Positions 10,601 through 17,169 of a DNA stretch of 64,000 nt are shown one piece after another. How positions within the stretch are numbered: the first letter of the stretch is position 1; each line of letters opens with the position of its first letter. The stretch comes from a virus: positions 62,001 through 126,000 of the IMG/VR virus record IMGVR_UViG_3300035665_000002; one strand, 5' to 3'. The notes under the pieces were generated by a model. The model saw nothing but the letters and a program-made list of their open reading frames with translations. It had not been told where the DNA came from and ran no database searches. A program made the translations under genes and the position numbers.

Positions 10601-11014
10601 TACATCGATCTCAAAGAAGATGATCAGTGCGGCTTAGAACTCGAAGATCCATTTCAATTTGTCGAGGACGTCGTACCTAAAGAATATCCGGCACTTCTTG
10701 AGAATTTGTCTCAAGAAATCGAAGACCTTGAAGGACCGATACTGAAGAGAATCTGGACAGAATTCCGTGAACACTTGCAAATATCTGATATCTATGTTCT
10801 TTATCTGTATCCAACGATAACTAACAATGCCTGGACAAGAGATGTGCCATACGATGTAATGACCACCTTTTACAACAATCTCACATGTACAAGAACAGCA
10901 TATCCAGATGACATTGATGACGCTGCCTGGGAATATGAAACATATCTGTTTCCTCCCAAAAATACACCTACATCTCAGAAAAAGAAGGGCAGGGGTATAA
11001 CGTACAAGCTTTAA
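7607..11014 (+). CDS. Unknown 1135-aa protein with coiled coils
   Basis: The start is placed at the ATG inside ATATAAAATG. The frame is open further upstream, but that stretch overlaps the divergent gene. The first 490 residues look globular, with scattered Cys pairs (for example GPCGYC). Residues about 500-580 are a charged coiled coil starting near TRYLKAQLERARADK, and further helical stretches lie near 770-805 and 860-990. There is no transmembrane segment, Walker motif or protease motif. A structural virion protein is possible, but nothing recognisable proves it. The gene ends just before a hairpin at 11028-11042. Confidence 0.85.
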   Translation: MISGNSGALQLFPTCGTIGKFLDDCLERTSDTYLSLKECLNVGTDGQPISVNMYESIVEPDKTFMSLQYANTVRRLKISSGDNVNPTMAMSRLLMARNRTLVAGIPGSALIPVCESKRVMIPNYAKGGIGRSAYSSVVHKKASITPYIVRSDHYSREHLNGYSSSASLALGTLLGIGPELSVSFDIDASPWVVAALSLAAKYITYGDREFIEEFDDYVFYAHPEDAELLYAYCVVFGFMEVLSTLVNSHLTHCSRNETLPTLTPKTCNDIDMYFAGKSLADYIEIEDDLLDVWEGPCGYCRLPKNLPIQGTKKDINSEKMYAHTYREAYASLASFRLRANPLFSRAETQKESFIRFENDLEIACKSVCVVPIGMHVSDLLPVAIRWIVTRYNLGSAVDLAVPGHDKLTVQSLFSDMHCDSDIFDAPYFTVQKTTEGTSDVQYGNIHYTVKHMKTSNEGHHFTVQSVLDYLYTKVITKYGFALPALYHKEIQRDAPLDSAETRYLKAQLERARADKTANLTRLRADAVVKLTDLENLKNIDTSAMTIKQSRDHASKIADLTKLSTSIHLRIANLEAELVQTSSTKTCVVLENASRIANYLIAFSPKVPEAYKYSIGANTDGSGYLLSTLCTNVAFKISMLHPTIIDYFGSFEKNMGSESVIPGQCELFFGQRNVLHPTGKVVQIFDSNTDLKFSRNVTPLYDGILLRDLNTSSIGEYPVLIGISEKAALQLPLHLLKTTTHLSTISTNTDRDGAFDALNDLMEFVRIAPENNETRQTLKTLKISSDTAKEQLLSYENSKKKDSEDYFRTCKTITASVTKLLHVYESVTSKKCATINKVLAGLISPKINPPMTEMSGPVRERYEGLQKFVTEVKSIPGIMMPIKLLDAIKHQLDDAEYAFKNPYIGKVKLWSVDEARKSANKYGIYIWTTVPEGIKACARKMSRLHKLRETVADIKKKVELGKVILEAYLDPGNYIDDQVAQMIQDEQEHVSVAAVAMNKYIDLKEDDQCGLELEDPFQFVEDVVPKEYPALLENLSQEIEDLEGPILKRIWTEFREHLQISDIYVLYLYPTITNNAWTRDVPYDVMTTFYNNLTCTRTAYPDDIDDAAWEYETYLFPPKNTPTSQKKKGRGITYKL

Positions 11015-11027
11015 AATACAACATAGT

Positions 11028-11042
11028 TATATGAAACATATA
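11028..11042. terminator. Hairpin downstream of the 1135-aa gene
   Basis: Perfect 6-bp arms (TATATG / CATATA) around AAA lie 14 bases after the stop codon. This fits the 3'-end palindrome pattern seen after many genes in the window. Confidence 0.5.
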
Positions 11043-11108
11043 TTAAGGAATGCGAAACTATAATTCTAGTCGTGGAAAATCCAATTGTCGATTTGTATAC
11101 CAAATAAA

Positions 11109-11666
11109 ATGTCAGTGGAACATGTAAAAATGTCTTCGTGGTCCATGGGAGACGTAGCTATAAAAACTGTTGTATGTAACGGTCCTGTTGCTTTACGAGG
11201 CATCGAATTATTGAAAAGGTCCGATCATCCAAACATCGTCAAAGTGTTGGCTACCACTAGACAAGAAAATATATGTAAAATTTACACTGAATGGACTCCA
11301 ATTGGAACATTACGTTGCATTCGTCCGAACAGAAATCAGATTCTTAAAATATGCGCACAATTACTATCTGCAATTAAATATTTGAGAGAAACTTTCGGAG
11401 CGCAACATCATAAAATAGACATGGATAATGTTTTGGTATATGATAACGATGTTGTGAAATTATGCGGATTCTGCACATCTCTTGAAAATCTACCTAAAAG
11501 CGACGACCTCGAAGATTTATCCGATCTGCTACTACTTTTGTACGCAAATTTGATATACAGTACAGGCATGCCCGAGGATCCCCGTCTGTATGCGTTTCTA
11601 ACAAACATTCGACATATGCATGTCGATGCCGCTATAGAACTGTGTATACTAGAAAGTACGTTATAA
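11109..11666 (+). CDS. Truncated protein-kinase-like protein (pseudokinase)
   Basis: A protein of 185 aa starting at AATAAAATG. It follows a kinase fold by eye: VAIK at 16-19 (beta-3 lysine), a helix leading to DHPNIVKVL at 39-47, hinge IYTEWTPIGTL, a helix LLSAIKYL, then HHKIDMDNVL at 100-109 where HRDLKPxN is expected, and VKLCGFC at 116-122 where VKLxDFG is expected. The Gly-rich loop is absent, the HRD aspartate is Lys and the DFG aspartate is Gly. The protein should therefore be catalytically dead and may act as a scaffold or decoy of host kinase signalling. Its stop codon TAA lies within the box of the next small gene. Confidence 0.75.
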   Translation: MSVEHVKMSSWSMGDVAIKTVVCNGPVALRGIELLKRSDHPNIVKVLATTRQENICKIYTEWTPIGTLRCIRPNRNQILKICAQLLSAIKYLRETFGAQHHKIDMDNVLVYDNDVVKLCGFCTSLENLPKSDDLEDLSDLLLLLYANLIYSTGMPEDPRLYAFLTNIRHMHVDAAIELCILESTL

Positions 11667-11668
11667 AA

Positions 11669-11776
11669 ATGGATGCTGAAAATCCACGAGAGTACAAAAT
11701 AGTATTTGCCGTATTAGGAATTACTTCGTTAATTATACGTATATATTTATACTGTATTTATCAAAAAACTACATAA
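11669..11776 (+). CDS. 35-aa single-pass membrane microprotein
   Basis: This small ORF has a textbook start box, TTATAAAAATG, whose TAA is also the stop of the pseudokinase gene. Its stop codon ends at the first base of a perfect palindrome at 11776-11792. The peptide has a short charged N-terminus (MDAENPREYK) followed by about 20 hydrophobic residues (IVFAVLGITSLIIRIYLY) and a polar tail. The promoter and terminator framing argue that it is real despite its length. Function unknown; small membrane proteins of this kind are common in poxvirus-like envelopes. Confidence 0.6.
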   Translation: MDAENPREYKIVFAVLGITSLIIRIYLYCIYQKTT

Positions 11777-11792
11777 TATATCAATGATATAT
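11776..11792. terminator. ATATATCA-A-TGATATAT palindrome
   Basis: Perfect 8-bp arms with a 1-nt centre. It lies exactly between the stop codons of two convergent genes and can serve both strands. It is the same core as the palindromes at 20223, 32357 and 47195. Confidence 0.65.
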
Positions 11793-11793
11793 A

Positions 11794-12744
11794 CTAATCC
11801 TTATGAGGTACAATACTTTCAAAAGCAGCTTGAAATTGATTGATTGGAGGCCATGTTCCACATTTTTTATAGAAGTAGTATACGGCGGTGTATGCAAACA
11901 TATGTGCATAATCGTTGGGATATTTTTCAAACAAGTATGTTGGCGTACCTGTAGCTGGATTAAGATATCCGACAGACTCGTTTGTAACAAACCTAAATTT
12001 TAGCAATGCAGAAGCTATCGTACTTCCGTTCCACATGATACCTGATATCGTTGGATCGACATCTAATTCCGATGTTTTAAATGTCTTTCTGATATAAGTA
12101 ACTTGTGTTACTGCACCGCCAAATGGAGGTATCCACATTTCTCCGTCATAAAACTTAAAGTTTATCGGACAATCGACATCTGTAGATATTCCCATAAGAG
12201 CATGTTTTGGACGAAAATGTTTAACCATCGCAACGTGATTTACAGGAGTTGTCCCAAGTGATAGCAGATACGTCGGAGCAGGACTTTCGTCTGGAGTAAC
12301 TACACCTTGTGCAAACGATTCGTAAATCTCGTCCATCTTAGCTTTTGCGACTACAACCACGTCAATTTTCGGATAAAACATTCTGAGATCATCGCATAAT
12401 TTTTCTATAAACGCAGGTGTTTGGCGCGTTACAAGTACGACTCTATTTGCTTGACCATATTTCCAACTGAGTGCCAAAAACATCAATACGGACGCTAAAA
12501 TAGACTTGTCTAAAACGAGTTTTTTCGTCAGTAACGTCCGTTTTTCGGAGTCACTTATAACCTCGACATCAGAATTTATGCGTATATCAGATATATCGAA
12601 ACGTTTTATTTGCTTTGGTACCGACGAACGAACTATTTCTGTATCACACAGAGATGATATAACTTTATCATCCGCACGAACGATTAGCTTCGCTTTTGCG
12701 GTAGCTGGAATACCGAGAAGAAGTGTATGTGGTGGTTTGAGCAT
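11794..12744 (-). CDS. VP39-like cap 2'-O-methyltransferase homologue, probably inactive
   Basis: A protein of 316 aa starting at AATAAAATG; an upstream extension would overlap the next gene. From memory of vaccinia VP39, the helix KSILASVLMFLALSW matches the helix before the SAM site. HFRPKHALMGI followed by FKFYDGEMWIPPFGGAVTQVTYIRKTF matches the SLKWR...LQPFAPSYSAEMRL block. KYPNDYAHMFAYTAVYYF matches the C-terminal DYPNQEYDYFHMYF block. The SAM loop GSAPG is not visible, the SLKWR lysine aligns with Met and the AEMRL glutamate is gone. VP39 is also the poly(A) polymerase processivity subunit, so this protein may keep only that role. The alignment is by eye. Confidence 0.6.
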   Translation of the reverse strand: MLKPPHTLLLGIPATAKAKLIVRADDKVISSLCDTEIVRSSVPKQIKRFDISDIRINSDVEVISDSEKRTLLTKKLVLDKSILASVLMFLALSWKYGQANRVVLVTRQTPAFIEKLCDDLRMFYPKIDVVVVAKAKMDEIYESFAQGVVTPDESPAPTYLLSLGTTPVNHVAMVKHFRPKHALMGISTDVDCPINFKFYDGEMWIPPFGGAVTQVTYIRKTFKTSELDVDPTISGIMWNGSTIASALLKFRFVTNESVGYLNPATGTPTYLFEKYPNDYAHMFAYTAVYYFYKKCGTWPPINQFQAAFESIVPHKD

Positions 12745-12745
12745 T

Positions 12746-15700
12746 TTATTTAGAAACAAAAACATGGATCCTGTACATTGAGCCTTGTGTAATAGAACCA
12801 GACGTATTGAAGATGGCCACTGTATCGGAGGCAAAATTGCATACCTTGAAAGCGTCGTAACCACGTATGATATTCACTACAAAGTTGTCACCCATACCCA
12901 TTTGTAACGCTTTTCTTTTGAGAATAAGTTCGCCTTTTTCTAAGCTTTCTATCGCAAACCCATAAATAACCGTACCATTTGATAAACGTTTGACGAAAGC
13001 CGTATAATTTTCCATATCAGTAGCGTTGTCGGCGTCAGTTAAATCTATCATTGGCGTCCACGAAGAAAGGGTTTGACGAGCTCTGAATCTCGATACTGCA
13101 TATTCATACTGTTTCCACGTAGATACAATAGATTTTTTACCTATCGCTGCCTCGGAGTATTCTGTGCGTGCAATACAGCCTTCTTGAGGTACTATGTGAT
13201 GTATACCATTTATGTATCTAATAGCGTTGTCAGTAAGATTATCTTTGTTGCGATGGATCCACGTATATTCTGCTGCCATATACGAGCGTATAGCACGCGC
13301 AGTTTCTTCGTCGATGACAAACCTGTCGACGAAATATTCCGATAACCAACGTCGTAGATCGCTAAGATGATCGCCAGTGGACGTTGGTACAAAGCGATCT
13401 TCAATGCGTATTTTTGGAATATCATCGTCAGTACACTCAGAAACTGTCCGCAGTAGCGCAAGAGCATCAATAATCGTGTCTCTTGTCAGTGTGTATCGCG
13501 ACAACAGCATATAGTAATCTAGCAGTGACAAAAGCACTATCATCGGTCGTTGATAAAGTATCGTTAACATCGTAACCGGCATTGTTTTTGTCTGAGTCGG
13601 TTCTGAAATCAACATATAGATTTCTTTACTGAGTTTAGCGACCAATTTATCGTCACTAATTCTGCCCATCGTAGGAGGCTTCTGGAAAAAGTCTATCGGC
13701 ACGCTGGAAAGATCATCCATATTTCCGATAGGTATTGCTAACGGAATGGTTGAATTCACGAACATAAAGGTTACTCGACGAGTATCGTCAAATCTATTTA
13801 TAGTAACGCCAGGTACCATTATTCCGAATGCATTTTCGATATCGTCATACGAACCTTCAACAGACACTGAGGTACACTGTCCATCGACATTTACGGTCTG
13901 TGATCGCAATATTCGACGAGGTAGTTGTTTGTGGCGCAATTCTATTACGGTTTGGCAAATTTGATTGTCACTAAAATTAAACAAACGTATATGTGGGTAA
14001 TAGTGTTTTCGCAGTATTTCGTCACGAATATTTCTGGGTATCTCTTTTGTTGGTGCACAAGCTAGATTACTTGCGCCTGATGCTGTGAGTGTCAGGGGCA
14101 TTGACCACATAAGTTCACAATAACACCACTGTTTGTCGTAATATTTAAGAATGACAGTCGTTTTGTCATATGTCTCAAAATCGCGCATTAATCTCCCTGC
14201 GTAACGCGGCATTTCGAGTTTCACTGAGCATCCATCAACAATTCTGTCGTAGATGTCACTGGCGCGAGTTACTACCAATATATTTCGCTTAAGTGCATAT
14301 TCCATGAGTTTATAATGTAAGCGTGAATCTGGCGTCGACATAGTTTCAGCTATTTCAGAAACAGAATGATCAAAAAGTTCAGCTTTACACAACGTGGAGT
14401 AGTTTTCTGCGAATATCTCTTGCATCGTACTAGAATGCATATGTGGCGGTAAATAATGCTTCAGTACATCAAAGAATCCTTTTTTAGAACTTGTATATAT
14501 AGGTGGTAAAACCCATATTCCTGTAGTACTCAGATCAGTTACGTTCGCGGACGGTAAAATCTCGACAGAAGTATTCTTTGGATATACCCATGGAATTACG
14601 ACATTGGCATTTTTGCTGTTGTTTGAGACCGTTCTAGATTCAGAATTTCCAGAAACATACATCGCCGAAAAAGAGTCATATATTTTGCCGGGAGTTTTGA
14701 TCGATTGATATTCTTGCAACGTTATCAAATTGTGTTGATAAGAAACGTAAATGTACTCTTTTGGATTAGAAACATGTCCATATGATGCTACTAAAAGTGC
14801 GGCTATATTCAGCGACAAAACGAAGTTACCAGCATAACCTATCGGTATATAATATGGACGTTTGGAATCCGCTGGTGTACGGTCCTCAGACTTTGTTTTA
14901 AGCGTATACATTCGTGTATAATTTGACATGTCAGGAGGCAAAATCGTTTTAGGTTGACGTCCAGTTTCACTAACGGACGAGGCAATAAGATTGACGTTTT
15001 TGGCGTGCTTTTTGCAGACGTATAACAACTGTGTCAAATCGTGCTCAAACATGTCTAATTGCCTAGGATCAGTATGGTCGATGGTTATGGTATATGTCTT
15101 AAACCGACGATTTCTCTCCGTCTTTGGGTTGTGTTTTTCTATATAAACGTGTGTCAAAAGTTCTGGTACCGATAAGGAATTATCAGCGTCTATTCGATAG
15201 TACAATAAACCATTTGATCGCATCGTTGCACATGTCCCTAGCTCGTTCATAAAGAACTTTTTGCCATGCGTACGTGGAAACAACACAGTCGCTGCATAAA
15301 TGTGCTGAATGGTTATGTCCAAAGTAGTTTCGACATATATCGTCGTTGTGTGTTTTTCTACACACGAATCCGCGATTTTATGCAAAGTCAGTGCATCGAC
15401 GATCTTCCGGAGAGTTGAACGTTTTTTATCGGTGGTTTCGTTGATATTTGTGTCATGAACGGTGATTTCAATATTGTCCTGAATTTCCAAGCGCATATTG
15501 TCAATAATCCCAATTCCTTTGTATGGATCTTCGCGTTCGAGATAGAAATCACCATCGTTATTTACTATAAGTTCTGGGACGGGAATACGCAAAAATCTGG
15601 ATATCGGTGCCAGCGCTACAAATACGTCCTGGAAGTCAACTATGAGATTTCCGTCGGAGTCAGTTTTATTTATGTCTATCGACGCTCCTGAAATTCTTGA

Positions 15701-16213
15701 ACGAGTAGCGATTTTACGAAAAATCTCTCGTTGGTTCCATGGAAGAGCTTTTTCATCGTGTATTTCGGTGGAAGCAATCTCTCCGACCAACTTCGCCATA
15801 GACTCGGTCATTTCATTGACGTCGAGTCTTTTTGCCAAACGTATAATATCAAATGCTGTAAGCGTCGTGGGAGGTTTTGTGTTGATATCAAAGATCGCAG
15901 CAGCAATCAAAAATAATGTAAGTGAATAACCTAGAAAATCGGGATATAAAATCTGTGGCCATGGTCTAGTTTCGCCGATGTTATCTAGATTGAATATAGG
16001 ACGAATTGCTCGTGCATCGCCGCGTGGTAATCTGACTCTCTCAATGAGGTCATCTTGATCATATTCGGCACTGCCATTGACGACTTCTAAAGAAATCCAT
16101 ACCACAGTACCATCAGAGACTTTCGCATAGAAGCCCATTTTGGAATTTTCTGGAAGTTTATCCCGGCTAAAATGGTCTTGAAACCTGTTGATAATTTTCA
16201 GGAGTTGCTCCAT
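12746..16213 (-). CDS. Unknown large 1155-aa protein
   Basis: The start lies on CTATAAAATGG. It ends one base before the VP39-like start codon, so that gene's box overlaps its 3' end. No Walker, methyltransferase, polymerase or membrane motif is visible. A mixed alpha/beta chain runs throughout. A central part around residues 560-690 (HYLPPHMHSSTMQEIF, then HYKLMEYALKRNILVV) has the feel of a conserved giant-virus protein, but I cannot name it. The last 150 residues contain several short beta strands. Because it lies in a cluster of mRNA-processing and replication genes, an information-processing role is possible. Confidence 0.8.
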   Translation of the reverse strand: MEQLLKIINRFQDHFSRDKLPENSKMGFYAKVSDGTVVWISLEVVNGSAEYDQDDLIERVRLPRGDARAIRPIFNLDNIGETRPWPQILYPDFLGYSLTLFLIAAAIFDINTKPPTTLTAFDIIRLAKRLDVNEMTESMAKLVGEIASTEIHDEKALPWNQREIFRKIATRSRISGASIDINKTDSDGNLIVDFQDVFVALAPISRFLRIPVPELIVNNDGDFYLEREDPYKGIGIIDNMRLEIQDNIEITVHDTNINETTDKKRSTLRKIVDALTLHKIADSCVEKHTTTIYVETTLDITIQHIYAATVLFPRTHGKKFFMNELGTCATMRSNGLLYYRIDADNSLSVPELLTHVYIEKHNPKTERNRRFKTYTITIDHTDPRQLDMFEHDLTQLLYVCKKHAKNVNLIASSVSETGRQPKTILPPDMSNYTRMYTLKTKSEDRTPADSKRPYYIPIGYAGNFVLSLNIAALLVASYGHVSNPKEYIYVSYQHNLITLQEYQSIKTPGKIYDSFSAMYVSGNSESRTVSNNSKNANVVIPWVYPKNTSVEILPSANVTDLSTTGIWVLPPIYTSSKKGFFDVLKHYLPPHMHSSTMQEIFAENYSTLCKAELFDHSVSEIAETMSTPDSRLHYKLMEYALKRNILVVTRASDIYDRIVDGCSVKLEMPRYAGRLMRDFETYDKTTVILKYYDKQWCYCELMWSMPLTLTASGASNLACAPTKEIPRNIRDEILRKHYYPHIRLFNFSDNQICQTVIELRHKQLPRRILRSQTVNVDGQCTSVSVEGSYDDIENAFGIMVPGVTINRFDDTRRVTFMFVNSTIPLAIPIGNMDDLSSVPIDFFQKPPTMGRISDDKLVAKLSKEIYMLISEPTQTKTMPVTMLTILYQRPMIVLLSLLDYYMLLSRYTLTRDTIIDALALLRTVSECTDDDIPKIRIEDRFVPTSTGDHLSDLRRWLSEYFVDRFVIDEETARAIRSYMAAEYTWIHRNKDNLTDNAIRYINGIHHIVPQEGCIARTEYSEAAIGKKSIVSTWKQYEYAVSRFRARQTLSSWTPMIDLTDADNATDMENYTAFVKRLSNGTVIYGFAIESLEKGELILKRKALQMGMGDNFVVNIIRGYDAFKVCNFASDTVAIFNTSGSITQGSMYRIHVFVSK

Positions 16214-16242
16214 TTTATAGGAATAAAAATTTCTATTATAAA
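16214..16242. promoter_or_regulatory. Bidirectional promoter with ATG on one side and ATA on the other
   Basis: The left-reading gene starts at CTATAAAATGG. The right-reading box is ATTATAAAATAACC, where ATA takes the ATG position and opens the frame of the RING gene. Confidence 0.55.
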
Positions 16243-17169
16243 ATAACCGACACTATATTAGAACTTCCAACGCTTGGTTTATGTAATCATATTTTGCACT
16301 CGAGTAAAGATTTTAATACCCATGCGTTCAGACTTATGCCAAAAGCCGCTCTTAAAAAGGTTATAAAACTGTGGAAAGAATCAGAGCAAGAAGTCGTCGA
16401 TGCCCTACAAACGCCTTTTTCAGAGACAACGAAACATGCATTTTTGAAACTTTTGCATAACGATGGAAAAGCGCACAAAGATTCAAAATATAGAACATTT
16501 GACGCATTTGCATTTCATGTATCCAAACATCGATATATACCTTCTAAAAATTTACATTCGCTCGTGCCTAAGCTGGAAGCGACAGTCGCAGAAATCCAAG
16601 AAATAACCTTGTCGATTAGCAGTTTACACGTAGGTACACTAAAGAAAATATCACCTCATGGTTACGTTGGTATTACAGATGACGAGAGAACTATCTTCGT
16701 ATGTAAATATGGTGATAATATCCGTGCTTATACGTTAACAAGCGTACTGCGGACTGCGATGTATATTTTGTTATGGGCATGTGATTTACTGCCTCTTGAA
16801 ATCCGATATAAATCCATGGAACCTGATCATCATTTTTCCAAAAGCATAGCAAATAAGCTTGCCAAGGACGTGAAAGATGCCGACTGTAAAACATATGCAT
16901 TTTATGCGAAACATTTAATACCTTTGACAGTCGAAAATATGCCAGCTTTATCGGGATTTATCATGACAAATTTCATAGAATCCGAAACATCATCGTCGAC
17001 GGGATCTAATGATGAAAGATGCGTAATATGCTTGTGTTCTTTGCGTCATGGACATTCACGAATGTTAGACTGCGGACACATGTTCCACTGCGAGTGTTTA
17101 GCACAGTTTTTACTTATCGATGGTAAGAAAGAATGTTTGATCTGTAAAAAGCCCCTAGGCGACTCCTGA
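16243..17169 (+). CDS. RING-finger protein, probable E3 ubiquitin ligase (ATA start)
   Basis: The C-terminus is a RING-H2 finger: CVIC, then LDCGHMFHCECL, then CLIC, giving all eight zinc ligands in C3H2C3 order. RING proteins recruit E2 enzymes and ubiquitinate targets, and viruses use them against host factors. The N-terminal 230 residues are not recognised. The first in-frame ATG is at 16336, but the promoter box ATTATAAAATAACC lies 93 bases upstream with ATA at the initiator position and no stop between. The predicted N-terminus is then (M)TDTILELPTLGL, total 308 aa. The 3' end overlaps the convergent helicase gene by 15 bases. Confidence 0.8.
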   Translation: MTDTILELPTLGLCNHILHSSKDFNTHAFRLMPKAALKKVIKLWKESEQEVVDALQTPFSETTKHAFLKLLHNDGKAHKDSKYRTFDAFAFHVSKHRYIPSKNLHSLVPKLEATVAEIQEITLSISSLHVGTLKKISPHGYVGITDDERTIFVCKYGDNIRAYTLTSVLRTAMYILLWACDLLPLEIRYKSMEPDHHFSKSIANKLAKDVKDADCKTYAFYAKHLIPLTVENMPALSGFIMTNFIESETSSSTGSNDERCVICLCSLRHGHSRMLDCGHMFHCECLAQFLLIDGKKECLICKKPLGDS

